A DNA stretch of 10,163 nt, taken from the NCBI GenBank assembly GCA_031551875.1, contig JAVBNA010000027.1, forward strand, positions 1 to 10,163, read 5' to 3'. Source of the DNA: JAVBNA01 sp031551875 (GTDB lineage Bacteria; Bacillota; Clostridia; Oscillospirales; Acutalibacteraceae). Position 1 is the first letter of the stretch; every line of letters starts with the position of its first letter. The notes under the pieces are model-generated. The model saw only the letters and a list, made by a program, of their open reading frames with translations. It had not been told where the DNA came from and ran no database searches. Positions 1 through 7,040 of this stretch are shown here, piece after piece. Position numbers and translations under genes: made by a program.

Positions 1-216
1 AAGCTCCTCGACAGGAGTGCGTTCAGCGGCAAAAAGCCCTTTGAATTCATCCAGAATGGCTTCGAGCATCGCTTCTTTTGAACTGAAATGATAGAAAAGC
101 GACGAATTGTCAAGCCCGGCTTTTTCACCGATTTTCCGCACGGTGCATTTATAAAATCCTTCGGTGGCAAACAGGCTGAGAGCGGCGTCTAAAATCTGAC
201 GTTTTCGGTCGGTCAA
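1..216 (-). CDS. TetR-family transcriptional regulator, N-terminal part (gene runs off the left edge)
   Basis: Reading the minus strand from a TTG at 216 gives LTDRKRQILDAALSLFATEG, then KCTVRKIGEKAGLDNSSLFY and HFSSKEAMLEAILDEF. This is a TetR N-terminal helix-turn-helix: helix 1 (RQILDAALSLFATEGF), the TVRKIGEKAGLDNSSLFYHF recognition region, then the KEAML start of helix 4. Only 72 codons lie in the window; the ligand-binding C-terminal domain is outside, so the effector is unknown. The TTG is preferred because AGGTGA lies 5 nt upstream; an in-frame GTG at 225 is possible but has no good ribosome binding site. A sigma-A type promoter and a perfect palindrome lie just upstream, which suggests autorepression. 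Family assignment is confident; the regulated target is not visible and may have been lost with the adjacent prophage-derived deletion. Confidence 0.9.
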   Translation of the reverse strand, partial: MTDRKRQILDAALSLFATEGFYKCTVRKIGEKAGLDNSSLFYHFSSKEAMLEAILDEFKGLFAAERTPVEEL

Positions 217-239
217 GTGAATCACCTCACAATAAAACC

Positions 240-268
240 ATTATATCAGAGTTTTTCGCAAATTTCAA
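240..268 (-). promoter_or_regulatory. Promoter of the TetR-family gene
   Basis: On the minus strand TTGAAA (268-263) and TATAAT (245-240) are separated by exactly 17 bp, a near-consensus sigma-A promoter. The predicted start of transcription falls near 233, leaving a short leader with the AGGTGA ribosome binding site. The -35 box lies inside the left half of the palindrome at 264-281. Confidence 0.8.
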
Positions 269-281
269 GCAGCTGCTTGAA
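264..281. promoter_or_regulatory. Perfect 18-bp palindrome, probable TetR operator
   Basis: TTCAAGCAGCTGCTTGAA is identical to its reverse complement. It overlaps the -35 box of the TetR-family gene and lies upstream of the rightward phage-derived ORF. TetR-family repressors commonly bind palindromes of this size overlapping their own promoter, so an autoregulatory operator is the natural reading. The binding itself is inferred. Confidence 0.6.
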
Positions 282-305
282 TTATTTTTGAAAGGCAGGA
301 TGAGC

Positions 306-480
306 ATGCAGAAATCAATGTTCTTCAACTCCAGTCAGGGAGACCGTGTATACAAGGCCGAGGACTGGGCCGATTACTTCTCCTCGTTTATCGGCAACGG
401 TGTGTTTCCAAACCCCTCAAGTGGCTTGCAGGTCATGGCGCTGACCGGGATGGAGGTCACCGTGAGGATCGGTAAAGCAT
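306..480 (+). pseudogene. Phage tail-fibre/baseplate protein, N-terminal fragment
   Basis: The reading frame from the ATG at 306 gives MQKSMFFNSSQGDRVYKAED, then WADYFSSFIGNGVFPNPSSG and LQVMALTGMEVTVRIGKAWI. The FFNS..GDRVY.AEDWA.YF.SFIGNGVFPNPS.GLQV pattern is characteristic of the N-terminus of a tail-fibre or baseplate-like structural protein of Clostridia phages (family recalled from memory, not searched). Those proteins continue after GKAWI with a longer domain; here the similarity stops near base 480 and the DNA changes to recombinase sequence in another frame. The open frame runs on to 566, but its last ~28 residues are the recombinase region read in the wrong frame. The start at 306 has CAGG 6 nt upstream; an ATG at 300 is also possible. 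It is a remnant and unlikely to be functional. Confidence 0.75.
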
Positions 481-1098
481 GGATACTGTGCCGACTGCGG
501 CTGCGCGTTCGGCAGCAAGGTGTGGCATTCGAACACCCAGTACCGCAAGGTGGTCTGTCGGTGTAACGGTAAGTATAAAGAAAAAGGCGCTGATCCCTGC
601 GCCACGCCGAACCTTGATGAGAGCGTCATACAGCAGGCATTCATCGACACCGCGGGCGGCATCTTCGATCAAAAGGGAACCCTGATCCATGCAATGGAAT
701 GTGTTGTAGCGTCGATCATGGAGACCGACGAAATCAACACCCTCATCGAACGGCTGCAGGCCGAAAACGATGAGCGAGAAGCCGAACTGCGAATCCTCGT
801 GCGGCAGCGAACCTCGGAGGAGGTCGTGCCTGAGGAGAACCTGAGACGATACGAGGAGCTGTGCGACCCCTTCGAGGAAACCCGCAAACGCATCAAGAAG
901 CTCAGGGATGACAGAGTAAACGGCACGTCGCGCGAAGAGCAGATCAGTCAGTTTATATCCTCGCTCCGAGAGCATGACAAGCCTCTGGAGGCCTTTGACG
1001 CCGACCTGTGGAACGCCATCGTCGACCACGGCACGGTGCATCCAAACAGAATCGTATTCACGCTCAAGGATGGCACGGAAGCCGAGTGTGAGATTTAG
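481..1098 (+). pseudogene. Large serine recombinase, C-terminal fragment (zinc ribbon and coiled coil)
   Basis: Frame +1 from base 481 reads GYCADCGCAFGSKVWHSNTQ, then YRKVVCRCNGKYKEKGADPC and ATPNLDE. This is the recombinase zinc beta-ribbon of large serine integrases: a CxxC pair, a second Cys cluster, and the typical GSKVWHS and C.TP.L.E stretches. It is followed by a charged heptad-like region (INTLIERLQAENDEREAEL) matching the coiled coil, and a short beta-rich end (DGTEAECEI) at the stop. The catalytic resolvase domain with the nucleophilic Ser and the DNA-binding recombinase domain, together about 300 residues in intact members, are absent. No ribosome binding site precedes the first in-frame start (GTG 520), and an in-frame TGA lies at 463. 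It is the 3' end of a prophage or integrative-element integrase, fused by deletion to the tail-protein fragment. Confidence 0.85.
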
Positions 1099-1105
1099 TT
1101 TCCAA

Positions 1106-2328
1106 TCATACGATCCTAAGTAACGAAAACGTATTATATAAATTGAGCCTTCCATATCCCCACTGAAAATTTGGGTATGATACCCCGACATCATGCTCGC
1201 ACCCTGAAATGAGCAGAGCGCGGACTCTGTAGGTGTTAAGCGAAATATCGTTGCCGTTTACTATACCCCACTGCAGCATAAGAGCACTTGCTCCCGCCGT
1301 GATCGCCGCAGCAACGCTTGTTCCGCTCATCAAACCGTAGCCGCCGGGGAATATGCCGCCGACATCCACGCCGGGCGCTGTAAAATCCGGGTTGAGGGTT
1401 GGTAGCCTTGACGGACCCCATGAAGAGGTCGTGTACAAGCTCTTTGTTTTTGTGCTGTGGGCGCCGCTGGTGACAACGCCAATCGTCGTCGCGGGAATAA
1501 CGACCGTATAGTTTGGAGTAGGAGATATAAACTCTACACCCGGAGTTGCAAATCCGGTCATCGGTAGCCAGACATGGTAGGTTCCGTCAAGAATGATATC
1601 GCCGTAGATAATCAGCGTCCATATACCCGGCGTGGGATTAAATATCCGAATGTATGTGAGCTGCGAGCCGCTCCCCCCGACCGGGAAAAAGTATTGGAGA
1701 TTTACACGCGCCTTTTCAAACACAAAACCGGACTCATGTATTGCTCCGGTTTTTGGCGGAAGGCGGCCGAGTATTTCACCTGTCGGAGATTTAATCGCTA
1801 CGGACATTCTGTCCGATACGCCGTTCCACAACTCAATCCAGAAGCTTTCGGCATTACCCGGAACAATAATCTCCACATTTTTCGAGACACCCGCGCCGTT
1901 CAATTTGCCGTCGGTATGATGGCGTGCCTGGCTTTCGTTTCCAGCGGCAACACAAATGCACACACCTGTGCGGCTTGATAACGAAACGCATTTTGAGTAT
2001 AATCAATTCCTGTATCGACAAATCCAAGCAACACGCCCTGTCCCCGCAGATCCATGTATGGGTGTTCATGCAACTGGGTTATCCCAATCGCATCCAAATC
2101 CGGTTTCCCAAGCAAACAAAAAACAACAGGCTGGAGTTCGGGGCGGTTGACGCCAACCAATCTCTGTATGCTTTGCTCATCAGAGGCGTTCACGTATATA
2201 ATCGAATATTCGCCATGCAGATGATACGTGTGCAATACAATGTGATGCTCCGATATTTGACGGGAAAGAAAACTCCCGTCTTTTAATATCAGGTCTACGA
2301 CATCATTATCTATTTCAAAGTTCTCCAT
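1106..2328 (-). pseudogene. S8 subtilase (downstream copy), broken by an internal out-of-frame deletion
   Basis: The minus-strand start ATG at 2328 has GGAGG 5 nt upstream. The first ~117 residues match the N-terminus of a clostridial subtilase, including the Asp motif LLGFVDTGIDYTQNAF (Asp105). After NAFRYQ the frame breaks near 1965. A second frame continues with VCICVAAGNESQARHH (oxyanion Asn region), a jelly-roll-like insert, DFTAPGVDV, the serine motif LMSGTSVAAA and the family-typical end WGYGRLNLYNTFSLLR before TGA at 1106-1108. The His motif (GHGT) and everything between the Asp and Asn motifs are gone, and the two halves are in different frames, so no active protease can be made. The visible parts total about 400 residues against roughly 550-600 usual for this type (from memory). 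It is the last gene of a four-gene operon. A germination-protease (Csp)-like role is only a family-level guess. Confidence 0.85.
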
Positions 2329-2333
2329 AGGGG

Positions 2334-2338
2334 CCTCC
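2334..2338 (-). promoter_or_regulatory. Ribosome binding site of the downstream subtilase, overlapping the previous stop
   Basis: GGAGG on the minus strand starts at the last base of the TAG stop (2340-2338) of the 84-aa gene and sits 5 nt before the ATG at 2328. The arrangement suggests translational coupling between the two genes. Confidence 0.7.
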
Positions 2339-2592
2339 TAATAAAATTTTCGGATATACCTGATGTCCAGACATACAGGTCTCCACGAGTTACCGTCCCA
2401 CCCATATCCGAAAAGTGTGCGTCTATTCAATTCAACAGGATACATCCAAAACGGTTTTCCTCCATTCCGAAGCCATACATAAATATAGCTTGATAAATAA
2501 TGACTCAGCAACTCCGGCGTAATGGTTTCATTTGTTACCGTGTGGCAGTAAGGAGCCGTTCTCGGCGGCGGGGATGGTGGGTGTTTCGCCAT
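2338..2592 (-). CDS. Unrecognised small proline-rich protein between two subtilases (84 aa)
   Basis: The protein begins MAKHPPSPPPRTAPYCHTVT and ends FGYGWDGNSWRPVCLDIRYI plus RKFY. The ATG at 2592 is chosen because AAAGGTGG lies 7-9 nt upstream, inside the 3' end of the upstream subtilase, and its stop TAA is only 2 nt before this ATG. A longer frame from 2655 has no such signal. The chain has a proline-rich N-terminus (PPSPPP), a middle that looks helical (TPELLSHYLSSYIYVWL) and an aromatic, basic C-terminal half (FWMYPVELNRR, GYGWDGNSW). There is no signal peptide, convincing membrane segment or catalytic motif. The C-terminal pattern F-W-x-Y-P then G-Y-x-W-x-G-x-x-W loosely recalls small basic proteins of unknown function in Clostridia, but no family is assigned. 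Tight packing between protease genes suggests an accessory, substrate or inhibitor role; this is inference. Confidence 0.7.
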   Translation of the reverse strand: MAKHPPSPPPRTAPYCHTVTNETITPELLSHYLSSYIYVWLRNGGKPFWMYPVELNRRTLFGYGWDGNSWRPVCLDIRYIRKFY

Positions 2593-2594
2593 AT

Positions 2595-3910
2595 TTATAC
2601 ACCACCTTTCAACAGATTCATGGTTTCGGAGAGGCACAGCCTTCCGTAACCCCATAACGGATTCGGGTAGACAATACCGCCTGTTCGCGTCGCTCCTTTT
2701 TGCAGATAAGCTTTGAGGCGTTCGCCATATAAAAACGGATCGTTACCGTCAACGATCCCCCATTGCATCATAAGCGCGGCGGCTCCCGTCACAAACGGTG
2801 CTGCCATGCTTGTTCCGGTATATGCGTCATATCCTTCGCCGGTTTTAGTTGTCATAACAGAAACGGCAGGAGCGGCGATGTCCGGCTTCCCGTTTTTGCC
2901 GCCGCGCCCGGAAAATTCAGCGAAGGTACTCAGCGCGCCGTTATACCCGCCAACAGTGATCACCTTGTCGGCGGTGGAGGGCAGAGTGCAGGTCATTCCG
3001 GGATCGGGCGTGGAAAAGGCTGTTTCCCTGCCGGACTGCTCCGTTGTGGGAAGCCACATGTCGAAAATTCCGCTTACGGTATTTCTGCCGCCTATTCTGA
3101 TTCTCCATATACCGTCTTGGATATAGCCCGTTTTGCTGGAAAACTGGAAATACACTTCATGACTACGGCTGTACGGAACGGGTGCGCCGTGATATACCTT
3201 AACAGTCGATCCTACATGCTCAATTGAAGTCACCGTATATCCGCTTCATAAGCTATGCCCCGGTATGTTCCACCGCTGCTCCTGCCGTTTCCTGCGGCTA
3301 TTCCCGCCACCGCAGTGCCATGGCCGAGCGCGTCGATGCCTTTTAATTCACCGTTTAAATCCTCGGAAAGAAGCAGCCTGTTTATTTGATCTTGATTATA
3401 TTCTGTTTTTGTTTCCTGATTAAACAGGTAAAGGATTCTGCTTTTGCCGTCGCTTTTCCGAAAATCGGGATGTGTACAGTCAGTTCCCGAGTCAATAATA
3501 CCAACAATAACGCCTTTGCCGCTCAAGCCAGAGGGATTTGACTGAACCGGTGAAATGCAGCTTTCTCCAATTCTCATGTTAAGCGAAACATTCGCTATTT
3601 TTGGTAGCTCTATGTACTCAATTTCACTAAAACCATATAACTTGACAACCTGACCGCCCGACAGTGTCAGAACTGCATAGTTTTCATCAAGAATTTCAAC
3701 GACAGCGCTTAATTCTTCCCTAATCCTTTGCAAGCTGCCATTAAACTTAACAATGACTTCTATCGATCTCTGATGGAAAAACCACGCAATGGATGCAACG
3801 CAGTCAAAGATATTGGCTCGAGCCATAATATCCAGCGCAAAACCGGTGCCGCACAGTACCGGATCGTATAGCGAAATACGCTCATTCTCTTTACTAAATA
3901 GCGGCGCCAC
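2595..3910 (-). pseudogene. S8 subtilase (upstream copy), broken by an internal out-of-frame deletion
   Basis: From the GTG at 3910 the first 226 residues contain a clostridial subtilase prodomain-like N-terminus (ISLYDPVLCGTGFALDIMA), the Asp motif VIVGIIDSGTDCTHPDF (Asp140) and the His motif ALGHGTAVAGIAAGNG (His197). The frame then stops at TGA (3232-3230) after AYEADIR. A second frame entering at about 3233 continues with a family-like insert (DGIWRIRIGGRNTVSGIFDM), GKPDIAAPAVSV and the serine motif YTGTSMAAPFVTGAAALMMQ (Ser142 of that piece), ending at TAA 2597-2595. The segment with the oxyanion Asn (AAGNE-like) and neighbouring strands is missing. All three triad residues survive, but in two frames. 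The start overlaps the end of the desulfhydrase gene by 17 bp with only a weak ribosome binding site, so it is probably coupled and the exact start is uncertain. Confidence 0.85.
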
Positions 3911-4889
3911 ATCCAGGATAAAACAATTCTTTTTGAGGAAACAGGCCTATTTGCCCGCCCGTGTGAATAAACAACACATTCCCACGAAGGCGCCGATTAT
4001 GCTTCCTGATTTCCTCTAAAACCCCCAGCAAGCCCTTCCCTGTAAAAACCGGATCGAAAATAATTCCCGTCTCCCGTACCGCAAATTTTATAAACCCGAC
4101 CAACTCAGGCGACGCGGTTGGATGTCCCAACTCGTAATAATTGAAATTGAGATAGATATCGTCGGTCGGTATCGCACAGGGCAGCCGCATAATAGAAGTT
4201 CCTTCCTCCAATATACCCTCGATCCTTCCCGGGGTCTTGTTCCCGTTAGCGTTGATGCCCACAATTTGTTTGCATCCGCAGCACAGCTTATTCGCCGCAT
4301 ATAACCCTGCATATGTGCTTCCGGATCCATCGGTGACTGCAATGGTATCAAACCTTATTCCCATCTTCTTTTCCTGTTCACATATCTCCCGGTAGGCATC
4401 CATATAGCCAAACATTCCGATACCATTTGAACCGCCTGCGGCTATGATATAGGCAGGAACGCCGCTCTGATCATACATTGCTTTGAGATCGGCCATGATT
4501 TGATTATAGTTTCCATCATACTCCCCCGGAGGAACAAGCATAATTTCACTGCCGAGGAGTTTGTCGAACAGATAATTTCCATCCGGCGGCTCAGGATATC
4601 CGGAAAGTACAAGATGACAGCCAAACCCATACTGCGCCGCAACCGACGCGGTCGCCTTTGTATGATTCGACTGCAGGACGCCGCAAGTAATGAGCATTTC
4701 TGCGCCCTGATCCAATGCCTCCCTGATGGAATACTCAAACTTGCGAACCTTATTTCCACTCAATTCAAACCCGGTGAAATCATCTCGTTTTATATACAGG
4801 CGACTCCATGCTTTGTCCGGATTTATCTTGTCCAACGAATAAATGGGTGTTGGAATGTTGGCTATACTCATTTTAGGTGGTATATACAT
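3894..4889 (-). CDS. PLP-dependent D-cysteine desulfhydrase / ACC deaminase family enzyme
   Basis: This 331-aa protein is full length for the family. It shows the PLP-lysine region RDDFTGFELSGNKVRKFEY (Lys47), a substrate/PLP motif GVLQSNHTKATA (73-81), AAGGSNGIGMFGYMDAYREI (151-170), the phosphate-binding loop TDGSGSTYAGL (186-196), DPVFTGKGLLGVLEEI (279-294) and the C-terminal FIHTGGQIGLF (307-317). Members convert D-cysteine to pyruvate, sulfide and ammonia, or ACC to 2-oxobutyrate and ammonia; motifs alone do not separate the two, though D-cysteine or a related D-amino acid is more usual in anaerobes. It is expected in the cytoplasm. The ATG at 4889 has AGGAGG 7 nt upstream. It is the first gene of an operon with two subtilases and a small protein, with its 3' end overlapping the next gene, an unusual partnership. 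Confidence 0.88.
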   Translation of the reverse strand: MYIPPKMSIANIPTPIYSLDKINPDKAWSRLYIKRDDFTGFELSGNKVRKFEYSIREALDQGAEMLITCGVLQSNHTKATASVAAQYGFGCHLVLSGYPEPPDGNYLFDKLLGSEIMLVPPGEYDGNYNQIMADLKAMYDQSGVPAYIIAAGGSNGIGMFGYMDAYREICEQEKKMGIRFDTIAVTDGSGSTYAGLYAANKLCCGCKQIVGINANGNKTPGRIEGILEEGTSIMRLPCAIPTDDIYLNFNYYELGHPTASPELVGFIKFAVRETGIIFDPVFTGKGLLGVLEEIRKHNRRLRGNVLFIHTGGQIGLFPQKELFYPGCGAAI

Positions 4890-5072
4890 CTCAGTTCCTC
4901 CTGAATGGTTTTTATACCAATATATGAGTTGCCAATTGATCTTGTGTCCGTTACAGATTCAACAACCTCCATACTTGCCGGATTCTCAATTCGGCGACAA
5001 GAGTCACCATGTTGTTCTCGTTTTCATAAGATGAATAGGGAGCCTTCCGCTCCCAAAAAGGAGGACAACATT
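4890..5072. other. Divergent intergenic region between the desulfhydrase operon and the beta-helix gene
   Basis: These 183 bp must hold both promoters. For the rightward gene two weak candidates are visible: TTGCCA, 17 bp, TACAGA starting near 4930; and, nearer the gene, AC, 17 bp, CATAAGATG, which resembles the sigma-K pattern AC-N17-CATANNNTA. For the leftward operon TATAAA- and TATATT-like boxes are present but none has a convincing -35 at the right distance. No operator-like palindrome was seen apart from the leader hairpin at 5038-5054. Confidence 0.4.
5038..5054 (+). promoter_or_regulatory. Leader hairpin immediately upstream of the ribosome binding site
   Basis: GGGAGC, a 5-nt loop CTTCC, then GCTCCC form a perfect 6-bp stem. 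It ends 3 nt before the AAGGAGG ribosome binding site (5058-5064) of the beta-helix gene. There is no U-tract after the stem, so it is not a terminator; it may stabilise the 5' end of the mRNA or affect initiation. Confidence 0.5.
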
Positions 5073-6992
5073 ATGGCACTGGTTTCAAACCAAACCGAAC
5101 TCCAGCTCGCGCTCGATCTGGGCGACCCGCTGATCGAAATAATTAACGGCTTCACAATCGAAAGCCAAATCATGATCACCTACCCGGTCACCATCCAAAG
5201 TCAGGCGGAAACGCTCAGCCGGGAGCTGAAACGGCGAACCGGGTATACCGGCGTGCTTTTTTCCGTTGAAACCGGCGGGAATTTGGTGATGCTCAACCTG
5301 ATTCTCGACGGAGACAAGGAAAAGACCCTGGCAACGCATCCAATTTTGGACGCCGTTTCGGCTTTGACCATGAAAAATGTCACAGTTCAAAACAACGCGT
5401 CCACGACGGACGGCGGCGGCATTCGCGGTGCCGGAGCCGACGCCGCAATTATTATGGACGATTGTGTTGTTCAAGGCTGCGACAGCGGCAAAGACGGCGG
5501 CGGCATGTTCATCCAGGATAACAGTCCCACAATATCGCGCTGCACATTTGCCGGCAATGTCGCAGAAGATGATGGCGAAGGCGGCGGCATCGCAATCAGG
5601 AACGGCAGCCCCGAAATGATCGGATGCACGTTTTTAAACAACTCCTCTTCTGCCGGCGGCGCTGTGAGCAACATCTACGGCGGCAATCCCATCCTGACTG
5701 ATTGTATCATTTCAAACAATCATGCGGGTACCGGCGGCGGAGTCTTCAACAATCACGGCATCCTCGTTTTTAACGGATGCGTCTTCTCAAACAACGCCGC
5801 GAGGGGCAGGGGCGGAGGTGTTTATAGCGATTTCATGAATTCATATTTTATAAATTGTTCTTTTGTCAAAAACACTGCGGAGAGCGGCGGCGGACTGTTT
5901 ACAACGACGCATTTGGAATTATCACTCCTGCAAAGATGTATTTTCACCGATAATAAGGCACAATTCGGAGGTGGGTTATTCACCTCTGTCGGCAATATGT
6001 CCCTGAACGGCTGCTTATTTTTTGGTAATGAGGCGCAAAATGCGGGCGGCGGGCTGTATATGCACAGCAGCGAGATTATAATGGAAAACTGCTCCATCCT
6101 GAATAATTCGGCAAAGGACGGCGGAGGCCTTGGTCAGCTCGGCGGGGTATCTGCATTATCGGGGGTAATTCGAGATAACAGGGCATCCGGAAACGGCGGC
6201 GGCATATGTCTGGAATCGGGATCCGAAACTTTCCTGGCGACCGCTTTTGTGGAAGGGGACATCTGCGATAACGCCGCCGTAAACGGGGGTGGTGTGTATG
6301 TCACTTCCAGCAGCACCCTTTTATTGGCTGATGGCGCAATACTACGAAATGCCGCATCAGGCAGTGGAGGCGGGATCTATCTGGAAGCAGCCGGGTCTTC
6401 GCGCCTGTCAGCGCCCATGTCTATGTTCAGTAATTCTGCAGGTGATTCCGGAGCCGGAATTTATAATGGCGGCGTACTGGGCATCTTCGGTGCGATGGAT
6501 TATCGGGATGGGGTTTTTCTGCCCTCGGCGGAGCATCTGATTAAGGTGGAGGGGCCCATTGAAAATGCCTTTATCCAGCTGGAGCGGTCGCCTTACGTCT
6601 CGCCCGATCGCGCAAAAGCGCCTATCGACGTTGCCGTGACCATACCTGAACGTCCCGCGCTTACTGAGGCGGACAAAGCCGCATTTAACATGCCGTCCGG
6701 CTTTGAAGATTGGTATTTTCGTCTGAATGAGCAAAAATCCCATATACAGCTCGATTATTTGACGAAATACACCATCACCTATGAAAACCTGATGTGCGCG
6801 CATCATAGCAATCCCGCAACCTATGATGCGCAGACGCTGCCAATCGCGCTTTTACCGCCGGAGCCGATCCCTTGTCATTGCTTTGCAGGCTGGTTTGATA
6901 CGGAATGCAATCGTGTGACGGAGATCCCCGCGGGAACGGAGGGGAATATAACCCTATATGCTCAGTGGAGACAGAATTGCGATCCTTGCTGA
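5073..6992 (+). CDS. Right-handed parallel beta-helix repeat protein with C-terminal Listeria-Bacteroides-type repeat
   Basis: The ATG at 5073 is chosen for AAGGAGG 8 nt upstream; an in-frame ATG at 4905 has none. The 639-aa protein has an N-terminal cap (1-110), then about 14 coils of 25-28 residues, each opened by GGG(I/V/L) (113-465) with the consensus GGG(I/V)xxxxSxxxxxxCxFxxNxA, as in polymorphic outer-membrane-like and pectate-lyase-like beta-helices. Residues 475-565 form a linker domain, and 566-632 (YTITYENL, CFAGWFDTECNRVTEIPAGT, ITLYAQW) resemble the Listeria-Bacteroides/InlB B-type repeat. Cysteines occupy the same position in nine consecutive coils. There is no signal peptide, sortase motif or transmembrane segment, so if the protein acts outside the cell its route is unclear; spore-surface or lysis release are possibilities only. 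It is divergent from the desulfhydrase operon. Adhesin-like or structural function is inferred from family. Confidence 0.85.
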   Translation: MALVSNQTELQLALDLGDPLIEIINGFTIESQIMITYPVTIQSQAETLSRELKRRTGYTGVLFSVETGGNLVMLNLILDGDKEKTLATHPILDAVSALTMKNVTVQNNASTTDGGGIRGAGADAAIIMDDCVVQGCDSGKDGGGMFIQDNSPTISRCTFAGNVAEDDGEGGGIAIRNGSPEMIGCTFLNNSSSAGGAVSNIYGGNPILTDCIISNNHAGTGGGVFNNHGILVFNGCVFSNNAARGRGGGVYSDFMNSYFINCSFVKNTAESGGGLFTTTHLELSLLQRCIFTDNKAQFGGGLFTSVGNMSLNGCLFFGNEAQNAGGGLYMHSSEIIMENCSILNNSAKDGGGLGQLGGVSALSGVIRDNRASGNGGGICLESGSETFLATAFVEGDICDNAAVNGGGVYVTSSSTLLLADGAILRNAASGSGGGIYLEAAGSSRLSAPMSMFSNSAGDSGAGIYNGGVLGIFGAMDYRDGVFLPSAEHLIKVEGPIENAFIQLERSPYVSPDRAKAPIDVAVTIPERPALTEADKAAFNMPSGFEDWYFRLNEQKSHIQLDYLTKYTITYENLMCAHHSNPATYDAQTLPIALLPPEPIPCHCFAGWFDTECNRVTEIPAGTEGNITLYAQWRQNCDPC

Positions 6993-7040
6993 ATAGTTTG
7001 CCGCTGACGTTGCTTGTTGACGCGAAAGCTGTCACGGAAA

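Noticed and set aside
457..1194. A 245-codon open frame on the minus strand
   Set aside because: It lies antisense to the recombinase fragment, whose zinc-ribbon and coiled-coil features are clear; its peptide shows no family pattern and no ribosome binding site.
1574..2286. Plus-strand open frames opposite the downstream subtilase
   Set aside because: They are shadows of a region with unmistakable subtilase motifs on the other strand.
1963..3233. Programmed frameshifting to join the subtilase halves
   Set aside because: No slippery heptamer was seen at either join, and sequence blocks (His motif, oxyanion Asn region) are missing, which frameshifting cannot restore.
4863..5035. A minus-strand 47-codon stop-to-stop frame across the divergent intergenic region
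   Set aside because: Some of its peptide looks plausible, but it overlaps the start and ribosome binding site of the desulfhydrase gene and has no good start of its own.
4905..5072. A 56-residue N-terminal extension of the beta-helix protein
   Set aside because: The upstream ATG has no ribosome binding site and the extension has no signal-peptide or domain character; AAGGAGG precedes the ATG at 5073 at ideal spacing.
5410..6470. CRISPR-like or DNA tandem repeat from recurring GGCGGCGG words
   Set aside because: The periodicity comes from the GGG turn of each beta-helix coil; spacers and repeats are coding and diverged, with no DNA-level repeat unit.
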